Source: Sphingobium sp. KCTC 72723
GTDB taxonomy: Bacteria; Pseudomonadota; Alphaproteobacteria; Sphingomonadales; Sphingomonadaceae
Direction: 5' to 3'
NCBI RefSeq assembly: GCF_014280435.1
Contig: NZ_CP060388.1
Location: 248,001 to 312,000, forward strand
DNA: 64,000 bases
Part shown: piece after piece, positions 47,214-56,900 of the stretch
How the letters are laid out: every line of letters starts with the position of its first letter
Numbering within the stretch: the first letter of the stretch is position 1
Notes under the pieces: model-generated
What the model saw: the letters and a program-made list of their open reading frames with translations, nothing else
Told to the model about the DNA's origin: nothing
Database searches by the model: none
Translations under genes and position numbers: made by a program

Positions 47214-49445
47214 ATGCGTAAGTTCAACATCACCATTGCGGCGCTCGCCAGCGCGAGCGCCATCGCGCTGACCGCACCAGCCATGGCGCAGGACGCCGCG
47301 CCGCAGGCCGCGGCAGAGGATGCCGATTCCGACATCATCGTGACGGCCCAGCGTCGGCAGGAAAAGGTTACGGCGGTTCCCATTTCCATTACTGTCGCCA
47401 GCCAGGCGCAATTGGAACGGCAGCAGGTCAATAACCTGAACGACCTGAACCGCATTGCCCCGGCACTGGAAATCCAGTCGGCCCCGGCCCAGAATACCGG
47501 CGGTGGTGGCTCCATTCGCGGCATCGGTACGCAGAGCTTCTCGCCCGGTGCAGTCGCTTCGGTTGGCGTCGTCGTCGATCAGGTGAGCCAGGGCAACGCG
47601 AATATCTCCGACCTGTTCGACGTGTCGCGGATCGAAGTGCTGAAGGGGCCGCAAGGCACGCTGTTTGGCCTCACCACATCGGCAGGCGTCATCAACATCA
47701 CCACCAACGCGCCCGATCCGACCCAATTCAGCGGCCGGTTGCGCACCGAATTGTCCGATCAGGGAACGGCGGGTTCCAAATATGGCCAGCAGGTCATTCA
47801 GGGCGTGATCAACGTGCCGGTCAGCCCCACCAGCGCGCTGCGCGTGTCGGGCATGGCGAACCTGCGCCAAGGCGTGAACCGCAATGCGACCACAGGCGAT
47901 TGGAACGACGTCAACCGATATGCCGTGCGTGGCCGTTACCTGTGGAATGTGACCGAAGACCTGACCTTCAACCTGCTGGGTGACTGGTCGAAGGGTTCGG
48001 CCGAAAATGGCGGCGACTTCTTCACTTTCCTGTCGAACACTGACAGTAATACCTTGTTGCTCAATAGCTGCGGTATCAAACCAGGTGAAGGCAACCAGAA
48101 TTACTGTCTGGGCGCGGCCAACGCATTCAGCAGCAAGTTTGAAGGCTGGGGCGGTTCGGCGCAGCTGGAATATGATGCAGGGCCGATCGCGCTGACCTCC
48201 ATCACTTCCTATCGCAAAAACGAGACGAGCAACACAGGCGGCAATATCTACCGCGCGGATTCGCTCGCCTCGACGCTCAGGAGCGGTGCGACCGGCACGA
48301 ACATCCGCCTGTTCACGCAGGAATTCCGCGCCTCCTCACCCAGCAATTCGACGTTTGAATATACGGTCGGTGCTTTTTATTCGAACCAAAAGACGGTGCA
48401 GCAGCCTGAGCGCTTTACCATTTCGGTTCGTTTGCCCAATGGCGTCGTGATCCGTCCGGTGGATTCGCCCGGTGCGCTCAATGAAATCACCGATGAATCG
48501 CTGGCCGTGTTCGGTCAGGGGACGCTGCACGCGACCGACAGCCTGCGCGTGATCCTGGGTGGTCGCTATACCGGCGGTCGCCTGTCGCTGGACCGCACCG
48601 ATGCGGGCAACGGGGCCAAGAGCTTCCAGATCCTGAATGTCGATCGCATATCGTGGCGCACGGGCCTGCAATATGACATCAACCGTTCGCTGATGGCCTA
48701 TGCGACCGCGTCGCGCGGCTTCAAGGGCGGCCAGATCGCGGTGCCGACCGCGCCGTTGCTGCCCTATGTCGTACAGCCCGAAGTGCCGATGTCCTACGAA
48801 GCGGGGATGAAGGCGACCCTGTTCGGTGGCGCGGTGATGGACTTCAGCCTGTTCTATAGCAAGATCAAGAACTTCCAGGCGCAGGAATGCACCGTCAACC
48901 CGGTCACGACCCAGCTTGTCTGCGCCCAGACCAATATCGACGGGGTCAAGACGCGCGGTGCCGAACTCAATCTGTTCGGGCGCATTTCGGACCGTCTGTC
49001 GCTGAATACCGGGTTCATCTATACAAAGGCTACCTATCCGGCCGGGATGCGTGGAACGGATTGGTCATCGACCAACAATTCCATCATCGGCGGCACCCAA
49101 CTGGCCTATTCGCCGCGCTACAAATTCACCCTGTCGGGCGAATATGAGCAGCCATTGACGGCGGGCCTGAACGGCTTCCTGGCGGCGGACACGATCTGGA
49201 AGTCGCGCGTGCGTTATCAGAACACGTCGCGGGCCGAAGAAACCTTCCGTTCGCACTGGACGGTCGGCGGCCGGGTGGGCGTGCGTAGCGAGGATGAACG
49301 CTATTCGGCGGGCTTGTTCGTGCGCAACCTGTTCAACGTCAACGAACCTTCGCTGCTGCAAAGCAACTTTGGTTCGGGCGTCGGCGCGATCTATGGGCCG
49401 CAGTCCTTCCGTCAGGTGGGCCTGCAACTCGACGCGAAATTCTGA
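47214..49445 (+). CDS. TonB-dependent outer membrane receptor
   Basis: The 743-residue precursor has a signal peptide ending in APAMAQD. A TonB-box/plug region follows with SDIIVTAQRRQEKVTAVP and VLKGPQGTLFGLTTSAGVIN, then a long beta-barrel ending in LQLDAKF with a terminal Phe. Such receptors are abundant in sphingomonads and bring bulky substrates across the outer membrane. Its place between ring-cleavage and glycosidase genes suggests it imports the glycoside or its aglycone. Confidence 0.95.
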   Translation: MRKFNITIAALASASAIALTAPAMAQDAAPQAAAEDADSDIIVTAQRRQEKVTAVPISITVASQAQLERQQVNNLNDLNRIAPALEIQSAPAQNTGGGGSIRGIGTQSFSPGAVASVGVVVDQVSQGNANISDLFDVSRIEVLKGPQGTLFGLTTSAGVINITTNAPDPTQFSGRLRTELSDQGTAGSKYGQQVIQGVINVPVSPTSALRVSGMANLRQGVNRNATTGDWNDVNRYAVRGRYLWNVTEDLTFNLLGDWSKGSAENGGDFFTFLSNTDSNTLLLNSCGIKPGEGNQNYCLGAANAFSSKFEGWGGSAQLEYDAGPIALTSITSYRKNETSNTGGNIYRADSLASTLRSGATGTNIRLFTQEFRASSPSNSTFEYTVGAFYSNQKTVQQPERFTISVRLPNGVVIRPVDSPGALNEITDESLAVFGQGTLHATDSLRVILGGRYTGGRLSLDRTDAGNGAKSFQILNVDRISWRTGLQYDINRSLMAYATASRGFKGGQIAVPTAPLLPYVVQPEVPMSYEAGMKATLFGGAVMDFSLFYSKIKNFQAQECTVNPVTTQLVCAQTNIDGVKTRGAELNLFGRISDRLSLNTGFIYTKATYPAGMRGTDWSSTNNSIIGGTQLAYSPRYKFTLSGEYEQPLTAGLNGFLAADTIWKSRVRYQNTSRAEETFRSHWTVGGRVGVRSEDERYSAGLFVRNLFNVNEPSLLQSNFGSGVGAIYGPQSFRQVGLQLDAKF

Positions 49446-49521
49446 TGATAAAGGGGCATGGCGGCGTGTTTTGCGTCGCCATGCCCTGTTCGTTTGAACC
49501 GGGGCGGCTAGGATATAGTGC

Positions 49522-50373
49522 ATGAGCGACATCAGACACGTTATCGCCGCGATGGGGACGGGGCTTGGTCCCGATGTGCTGACGCAATGCCGTGCATTGT
49601 TCGACGCGGAACAGAGTATTTTGCAGGCGGCCGTGCGAGTGATGCAGAGCGACGTCGCCTATGGCCCGCATGAGCGGCATCGGCTGGATATCTACGCGCC
49701 GATGGATGCGGCTGGTCCTGCGCCGGTGCTGGTGTTCGTGCATGGCGGCGGGTTTCTGAAAGGCGATAAGGGCGGGACCGATGCCTGGCCCAACGCCAAT
49801 GTCGGGCGGATGGCGGCGCAGGCGGGGTTCGTCGGCGTGGTCATCAATTATCGGCTGGCCCCCGACCATATGTGGCCCTCAGGCGCGCAGGATGTTGCGG
49901 CGGTGGTTGCATGGCTGAAAGACAATGTTGCGCAGCATGGCGGCGATCCTGACCGGATCGTGCTGGCGGGAACATCCGCAGGCGCGGTGCATGTTGCGGG
50001 CTATCTCAAGCTGGCGGGGGACAAGGATATTTGCGGCGCGGTGCTGCTGTCAGGCCTGTACGGCTATACCCCGCTGGATGACCGCGATCTGGCTTATTAT
50101 GGCGACGCGGCGCTTTATCCCGAACGGATGCCGATGGAGGCGGTCGCCGCGACCACGCTGCCGTTGCTGGTTGCGTGCGCGCAATATGATCCGCCACGTT
50201 TTCAGGCGGAGTTTGTCGGGCTGATGCAGGACCGGCTGGCCCGGCACGGTGCCTTGCCGCGCGCGGTCATCATGACCGGGCATAATCATTATACGATGCC
50301 GATGCATCTTGGCACCGCCGACCGGCGGCTGGCCGATGAAATAAGCGCCTTCGTGCGCGACATAACCATTTGA
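49522..50373 (+). CDS. Alpha/beta hydrolase (esterase)
   Basis: The 283-residue protein has the oxyanion-hole motif VLVFVHGGGFLKGDKGG near residue 72, the nucleophile elbow LAGTSAGAVHVAG near residue 150, and a C-terminal His in MTGHNHYTMP. It fits HSL/BD-FAE-type carboxylesterases. No signal peptide is seen. In the cluster it could remove acyl groups from the substrate. Confidence 0.88.
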   Translation: MSDIRHVIAAMGTGLGPDVLTQCRALFDAEQSILQAAVRVMQSDVAYGPHERHRLDIYAPMDAAGPAPVLVFVHGGGFLKGDKGGTDAWPNANVGRMAAQAGFVGVVINYRLAPDHMWPSGAQDVAAVVAWLKDNVAQHGGDPDRIVLAGTSAGAVHVAGYLKLAGDKDICGAVLLSGLYGYTPLDDRDLAYYGDAALYPERMPMEAVAATTLPLLVACAQYDPPRFQAEFVGLMQDRLARHGALPRAVIMTGHNHYTMPMHLGTADRRLADEISAFVRDITI

Positions 50374-50390
50374 ACATAGGAGACGATGTG

Positions 50391-51707
50391 ATGCTCGATC
50401 GCAGGACGATGCTGGCGGCTGGAATGGCGGCGGCTGGCGCAATGGCAGCGCCAGCGATTGCCGCGCAAAAGGCGGCGGCAAACCCCGCTTTTCCCAAGGG
50501 TTTCCTGTGGGGCGTGGCAACTGCGCCGCATCAGATAGAGGGCAATAATGTCGCCAGCGACCTGTGGTTTCTGGAAAATCAGCAGCCGACCATTTTCGCC
50601 GAACCTTCGCGCGATGCCTGCAACAGCTTTGCGCTGTGGGAAACCGACCTGGATATCGCGAAGAATCTGGGCCTGACCTGCTATCGCTTCGGCATCGAAT
50701 GGGCGCGGATCGAGCCGGAAAAGGGCTTGTTCAGCCAGGCGATGCTGGACCATTATCGGGCGCTGATCGAAGGTTGCCGGGCGCGCGGGTTGGCCCCGGT
50801 GGTGACGATGAGCCATTTCACATCGCCACGCTGGTTCAGTGCGCAGGGCGGGTGGACCAACCCGGAAAGCGCGGAATTGTTTGCGCGCTATTGCGACCGG
50901 GCGATGCGGGCGCTGGGCGCGAGCATCCATAGCGTCATCACTTTCAACGAACCCAATATCCTGTTGCTGCTGAAACCCATGTTGCCGCCGCAGGTGTGGG
51001 AAATCCAGAAACTGACGCTGGAAACGGCGGCCAAACGGCTGGGCGTGCCGAAATTCATATCCGCCAATGTCGCAGGGCTGGACGATCTGCCCGCGCTGCA
51101 AAAAGGGCTGCTCGCCGCGCACAAGGCGGGCAAGGCCGCGATCAAGGCGGTGCGCCCCGACCTGCCTGTCGGCTTTTCGCTGGCGATGATGGACGATCAG
51201 GCGGTGGGCAAGAATAGTATGCGCGACGCGATGCGGCAGGAACTCTATGGTGCGTGGCTGGAGGTCGCCAAAGCCGATGATTTCATGGGCGTGCAAAATT
51301 ACGAGCGCGCGCTGTGGACCGACAAGGACCGGCTGCCCGCGCCCAAGGGATCGGTCGTCAACTGGGGCGGCACCGAAGTCTGGGCGCCGTCGCTGGCAGG
51401 CGCAGTGCGTTACGCCCATCAGGCGACGGGCGTGCCGATATTGGTGTCCGAACATGGTGTCGGCACCACAGATGACAGCATCCGTCAGGCATTCATTCCC
51501 GCCGCACTCGCCGACCTGAAAAAGGTGATCGACGATGGCGTGCCGGTGCAGGGATACTGCCACTGGTCGCTGCTCGACAATTTCGAATGGATCTTTGGCT
51601 ATAAGGTCAAGTTCGGCCTGCACAGCGTCGATCCGGTAACGTTCGCACGCACTGCCAAGCCCAGCGCGGCCATCTATGGCGCAATCGCGCGCCGCAACGC
51701 ACTGTAA
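50391..51707 (+). CDS. GH1 family beta-glucosidase with twin-arginine signal
   Basis: ATG 50391 lies 8 bases after AGGAG and gives 438 residues. The N-terminus MLDRRTMLAAGMAAAGAMAA looks like a Tat signal, so the enzyme is probably exported folded. The GH1 fold starts at FPKGFLWGVATAPHQIEG. The acid/base motif is TFNEPN near residue 185. The nucleophile strand is LVSEHGVGT in place of the usual TENG, a mild deviation. It would remove a beta-glucosyl unit from a glycoside. Confidence 0.9.
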   Translation: MLDRRTMLAAGMAAAGAMAAPAIAAQKAAANPAFPKGFLWGVATAPHQIEGNNVASDLWFLENQQPTIFAEPSRDACNSFALWETDLDIAKNLGLTCYRFGIEWARIEPEKGLFSQAMLDHYRALIEGCRARGLAPVVTMSHFTSPRWFSAQGGWTNPESAELFARYCDRAMRALGASIHSVITFNEPNILLLLKPMLPPQVWEIQKLTLETAAKRLGVPKFISANVAGLDDLPALQKGLLAAHKAGKAAIKAVRPDLPVGFSLAMMDDQAVGKNSMRDAMRQELYGAWLEVAKADDFMGVQNYERALWTDKDRLPAPKGSVVNWGGTEVWAPSLAGAVRYAHQATGVPILVSEHGVGTTDDSIRQAFIPAALADLKKVIDDGVPVQGYCHWSLLDNFEWIFGYKVKFGLHSVDPVTFARTAKPSAAIYGAIARRNAL

Positions 51708-51720
51708 GGAGAGCGACGCC

Positions 51721-52629
51721 ATGAAGCGCATCATTTTCGCCGCCATGCTGGCCTGCGCCGCGCCTGCTTTGGCCCAGCCGCCAGCGCCGACGGCAGCGAC
51801 CGCGCCAAAGGAATCCGGCGCGATTCCGCTCTATCCCGCCGATGGCCCGGCGCGCGCCGATGGCGAAAACTGGGTGCGCTTTGGCCCGCATTATGCGGTG
51901 CGCAACGTCACTCGCGCGACGATCACGCCGTTCCTGCCGGACCCGAAGAAAGCGACCGGAGCAGCAGTTGTCGTCGCACCGGGCGGGGCGTTCATGCTGC
52001 TGGCGATGGAGCATGAAGGATGGAATGTCGCGCGCTGGCTGGCCGACCAAGGCATTGCTGCCTTCGTCCTGAAATATCGGTTGAACCAGACCCCTGCCGA
52101 CATGGCGCAGGCGTCTGCCTATATGGGCAAGCGCATGGCGGATTCGCTGCGTGATCCAGCCGCGCCGCCCACGATCAGCGAACCGCGCGCGACGCAGGAT
52201 GCGCTGGCCGCGCTCAAAATGATCCGCAGCGGCGCGGCAGGCTGGGGCGTCGATCCGCAGCGGGTTGGCATGATTGGCTTTTCGGCGGGCGCGATGACGA
52301 CGATGAACGCGGCGCTGGAGGGGCAGGGGAGCGATCTCCCGGCCTTTATCGGTTATATTTACGGCCCGATGCTGGCGCGCGCCGTGCCAGCCGATGCGCC
52401 GCCGCTGTTCGCCGCCATCGCCAATGATGACAGCCTGTTCCCCAATCCCGGCTATGGCATCGTCGAATCCTGGCGCAAGGCCGCGCGCCCGGTCGAACTT
52501 CACGCCTATGAACGGGGCGATCATGGCTTTGGCGCGGGCAAGCCGGGGACGACGACGATGGGCGTGCTGCCGCAATTTCGCGACTGGATGGCGATGCGTG
52601 GGTTGCTCGGCAAGCCGGTCGCGCCATGA
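51721..52629 (+). CDS. Exported alpha/beta hydrolase, paralog 1
   Basis: ATG 51721 gives 302 residues with a signal peptide ending in ALAQPP. VVVAPGGAFMLLAMEHEG, the elbow IGFSAGAMTTMN and YERGDHGFGAGKPGTTTMG with the catalytic His define the fold. It resembles acetyl-xylan-esterase/dienelactone-hydrolase-type enzymes. The gene at 53042 is a close paralog, and a small membrane protein lies between them, each overlapping its neighbour. Confidence 0.88.
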   Translation: MKRIIFAAMLACAAPALAQPPAPTAATAPKESGAIPLYPADGPARADGENWVRFGPHYAVRNVTRATITPFLPDPKKATGAAVVVAPGGAFMLLAMEHEGWNVARWLADQGIAAFVLKYRLNQTPADMAQASAYMGKRMADSLRDPAAPPTISEPRATQDALAALKMIRSGAAGWGVDPQRVGMIGFSAGAMTTMNAALEGQGSDLPAFIGYIYGPMLARAVPADAPPLFAAIANDDSLFPNPGYGIVESWRKAARPVELHAYERGDHGFGAGKPGTTTMGVLPQFRDWMAMRGLLGKPVAP

Positions 52630-53045
52630 CCCTGTCGATCCGGCGGGAGGCGGGGATCAGTTTTGGCATAAACGCCGCGCTGAGCCTCGTCTTTTTCGTG
52701 GCCGTGTTCGGGCTGAAGATGCGCGCCCTGACCTGGGGCGTGCCTGATGCGCTGGCACTGGATTTCGTGCCGCAAAGCATCGCCGTTTCTTTGATGAGCG
52801 CGCTGGTTCCGGCGCTGATCGCGCGCAAACGGTTCGCTATGGCCATCGGGCTGCGGCCGATCATGTTGCGCGCCATCACTTTCGCGCTGGCAGGCGCGTT
52901 GCTGGGTGGGCTGATCGCTTTTCTGGCGGGCAGCGCTGCCTTTCCCCCTGTTCAATTGCCCTTCGCGCTGGCACTCAAGCTGATCTACGGCGGATCGCTC
53001 GGCGCACTGATAACAAGCCTGACATTGCAGAGGATGACCCGATGA
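52626..53045 (+). CDS. Small multi-helix membrane protein
   Basis: The 139-residue protein has four hydrophobic segments (for example INAALSLVFFVAVFGL and [17 protein letters not shown]). It overlaps both flanking hydrolase genes by four bases (ATGA). I do not recognise a family. Its placement between two paralogous exported hydrolases suggests a linked role such as transport, but this is inference. Confidence 0.72.
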   Translation: MTLSIRREAGISFGINAALSLVFFVAVFGLKMRALTWGVPDALALDFVPQSIAVSLMSALVPALIARKRFAMAIGLRPIMLRAITFALAGALLGGLIAFLAGSAAFPPVQLPFALALKLIYGGSLGALITSLTLQRMTR

Positions 53046-53971
53046 AATTGCTTTCCCTGACTTTGGCACTGGCCATTGCGACGCCCGTTTTGGCGCAACC
53101 CAATGTTAAGATGGACAGCGTGCCAGCGCCCGACCAGAGCGCGGCGATCGCGCTCTATCCCAACCAGCCGGCAGTCAAGGCGGGGCAGGATGAACAATGG
53201 TCGCGGATGCAGGTGACGATCGGCACCAACGCCATGGACAATGTCATGGTCCGCAATGTCGTGCGGCCGACCATCACCCCCTATCTGCCCGATCCGGCCA
53301 AGGCGACCGGCGCCGCCGTCATCGTTGCGCCTGGCGGGGCTTTCCTGTCGCTGTCGATGACGGGGGAAGGGAGCGACGTTGCGCGCTGGCTGGCCGATCA
53401 TGGGGTCGCAGCGTTCGTCCTGAAATATCGCCTGAACGAAACACCGCGCGACGACCGGGCGTTTCTGGGCGTCATGGGCGCGCGTTTCGCCGATGCGGCC
53501 AAGCCCGGCGCGGTCCGCACGATCGAAGAACCGCGCGCGACGCAGGATGCGCTTGCCGCACTGGCGATCGTGCGCAGCCGCGCGGCGGCCTATGGCATCG
53601 ACCCGGCCCGCACCGGCATGATCGGTTTTTCGGCGGGCGCGATGACGACGCTGAACGCCACGCTGGAGGGGAAGGGCGATCAACGGCCCGCCTTTATCGG
53701 CTATATTTACGGCCCGATGACGGATGTCGCCGTGCCAGCCGACGCGCCGCCGATGTTCAGCGCGATTGCGATGGACGATGGCCTGTTCAAGCGGCAGGGC
53801 TTTGCCATTGTGGAAAGCTGGCGCAAGGCGGGTCGCCCGGTCGAACTGCACGCCTATGAACGGGGCGATCATGGTTTTGGCGCGGGCAAGCCCGGCACCA
53901 CGACGATGGGCCTGATGCCGCAATTTTTCGCCTGGATGGAGGCACGCGGCCTTCTGGCCAAGCGTCCCTGA
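53042..53971 (+). CDS. Exported alpha/beta hydrolase, paralog 2
   Basis: The 309-residue protein has a signal peptide ending in PVLAQP. VIVAPGGAFLSLSM, DVARWLADHGVAAFVLKYRL, IGFSAGAMTTLN and YERGDHGFGAGKPGTTTMG are nearly the same as in the gene at 51721, so the two arose by duplication. The insert before the oxyanion motif differs, which may mean different acyl substrates. Confidence 0.88.
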   Translation: MKLLSLTLALAIATPVLAQPNVKMDSVPAPDQSAAIALYPNQPAVKAGQDEQWSRMQVTIGTNAMDNVMVRNVVRPTITPYLPDPAKATGAAVIVAPGGAFLSLSMTGEGSDVARWLADHGVAAFVLKYRLNETPRDDRAFLGVMGARFADAAKPGAVRTIEEPRATQDALAALAIVRSRAAAYGIDPARTGMIGFSAGAMTTLNATLEGKGDQRPAFIGYIYGPMTDVAVPADAPPMFSAIAMDDGLFKRQGFAIVESWRKAGRPVELHAYERGDHGFGAGKPGTTTMGLMPQFFAWMEARGLLAKRP

Positions 53972-53988
53972 TTTCAAGGATCCTCCCC

Positions 53989-56900
53989 ATGCCCAAATCC
54001 TTCCGCCTGGCTGCCCTGCTGGCTTGCGCTGCCTTTGCCTCGCCATCGCTGGCCGACGATCTGGCCGACGGGTTCAAAAACCCGCCCCAGTCGGCACGCC
54101 CGCGCGTGTGGTGGCACTGGATGAACGGCAATGTGACCAAGCAGGGGATCGACAAGGATCTGGACTGGATGGCGCGAATGGGGATTGGCGGGGTCCAGAA
54201 TTTCGACGCCAACCTGATGACGCCGAAAATCGTGCCGAACCCGCTGACCTATATGACCGACGGTTGGAAGGATGCGTTCCGCCACGCGGTCAGGACCGCC
54301 GACGCCAAGGGGCTGGAATTTGCCATCGCGGCATCGCCGGGCTGGAGCGAGACGGGCGGGCCGTGGGTGAAGCCCGAAGATGGCATGAAGAAGCTGGTCT
54401 GGGCGGAAGCGGACCTGCGCGGGGGGCAACGGGTCAAGGGCGCGCTGCCCATGCCGCCTTCCGTCATCGGTGCCTTTCAGAGCGGCGGATCGCATGAGGC
54501 GCAGGACAGTTTCCTCGACAAGGGCAAGGCCGTTGCGCCGCTGTATCGCGATGCGCGGGTGCTGGCCTATCCGTTGCAGGCGGTGACTTTGCCGCGCCCT
54601 GTGGCAACGCAGACGGACGGCAAGCCAGTGGCGATCGACGCGCTGATCGACGCCGATCTGGAAAGCGTGGCCAAGCTGTCGACCGGCACCGATGCGCAGC
54701 CTGACGCGCTTACGCTCGACTATGGCAAGGCGGTGACGGTACGGGCGGCGACGCTCTATATCCCCAATGCCAAGCCGCCTTTCCGCGACCCGGCCTATCA
54801 GCCGGTGCTGGAAGTCGAGCGGGACGGCCAGTGGCACAGGCTGGGCGATTTTCCGCTGGGCGAAGCCAGCACGACGATCGGCTTCGATGCCGTCACCGCG
54901 CGCCGCTTCCGCCTCGTCCTCAGCCCCAATACAGGCCCGAAATCGCCGGGGCTGGAGGAAGGTGCGCCGGGCGCGATCCAGATCGACATCTTTGCTCAAC
55001 CCAAGACGCCGACATTGGCGATCGGCGACTTCCGCCTGCATGGCGATGCCAAGCTGGACCGTTTCGAGGCGAAGGCGGGCTATACCATCCTGCCCGACTA
55101 TGGCGTGTTGAAGCCGGTGGGCAATGGCGACGCGGTCGATCCCGCCAAAGTCATCGACCTGACCGACCGCCTGCGCCCCGACGGCACGCTGGACTGGACC
55201 GCGCCCAAGGGCAGCGACAGGCGGATCGTGCGCATGGGCTGGTCGCTGACCGGCAAGACCAACCATCCCGCCACCCCCGAAGCGACCGGGCTGGAAGTCG
55301 ACAAATATGATGCCGCTGCCGTGCGCCGTTATCTGGAAACCTATCTGGGCATGTATCGCGACACCGTGGGCGCGGAGTGGATCGGCAAGAAGGGCATAAG
55401 CGCGCTGCTGACCGACAGTATCGAGGTGGGCGCGGCCAATTGGACCCCGCGCATGGTCGAGGAATTTCAGGCGCGGCGCGGCTATGATCCGGTGCCGTTC
55501 CTGCCCGCGCTGACCGGAGCCGTGGTTGGCTCACCGGCAAAAAGCGACGCTTTCCTCTATGATTTCCGTCAGACGCTGGCCGACCTGATGGCAGACGCCC
55601 ATTATGGCACGGTCGCCAGGGTCGCGCATGAAAGCGGTCTGACCGTCTATGGCGAGGCGCTGGAAAATGGCCGCCCGGTGCTGGGCGATGACCTTGCCAT
55701 GCGGTCCCATGCCGACGTGCCGATGGCGGCGCTGTGGACGTTCAACCGGGGTGGCAAACCGCGTCCCACGCTGATCGGCGATATGAAGGGGGCGGCGTCG
55801 GTCGCTCATATCTATGGCCAGAATATCGTGTCGGCCGAAAGCATGACGTCGGCCTTTTCGCCATGGGCGTTCGCGCCGTCGGACCTGAAACGCATCATCG
55901 ACCTGGAGTTCGCGTCGGGGGTCAACCGGCCGATCGTCCATACCTCGGTCCATCAGCCAGTGGATGACAAGGTGCCGGGCCTCAGCCTCATGATATTCGG
56001 CCAATATTTCAACCGGCATGAAAGCTGGGCGGAAATGGCCCGGCCATGGGTCGATTATATGGCGCGCACCGGCTATCTGCTCCAGCAGGGGCGCGACAGC
56101 GCGGACATCGCCTATTTCTATGGCGAGGATCAGCCGATCACATCGCTGTTCGAACATGGCGTGCCGGGCGACCTGCCGACCCGCTACGCCTATGATTTCG
56201 TCAATGCCGACATTCTGACCAGCCGGATGCAGGTGGACAAGGGTGATCTGGTGGCGGGCCGGGCGCGTTACCGGGCGTTGTATCTGGGCGCATCAAGCAA
56301 AGTGATGACGCTGTCCACGCTGCGGCGGATCGCGGCGCTGGTGGAAGGTGGCGCGACTGTCATTGGTATGGCGCCGCAACGTGCGCCCGGCATGATGGAT
56401 GATGCGGCGGCGTTCACGGCGCTGGCGGCAAAATTGTGGAGCGGTGGCGCGCAGGGCAAGGGGCGAGTGATCGCCAGCACCGATGTCGAGGCTGCACTGG
56501 CAGGCGCGGGCATTGGTCCCGATTTCCGCATTGCCGATGGCGCGGCGGACGCCGACTATCGTTTCGTCCATCGCAAGCTGGCCGATGGCGACCTTTATTT
56601 CGTCAACAACCGCACCGACAAGGCGGGCCGGATCGAGGCGCGCTTCCGCGTAACCGGCAAGCAGCCCGAAATCTGGCGCGCGATCGACGGCAGCGCCGCG
56701 CCGGTCGCCTATCGCACCGAGGGGGGCGAGACGGTCATCCCGTTGGATGTGGGCGCGGAGGACGCTTTCTTCGTTCTGTTCCGAAAGCCTGCGACCAGCG
56801 CCGCGCTGACTTTGCCTGCCAAGACGCGGCGCACGCTCGCCACGCTCGACCGCCCATGGAACGTCAGTTTTCAACCGGGTCGCGGCGCGCCTGCACAGGT

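Noticed and set aside
50289..51746. 485-codon frame antisense to the GH1 gene
   Set aside because: A shadow of the glycosidase; no motifs or plausible start.
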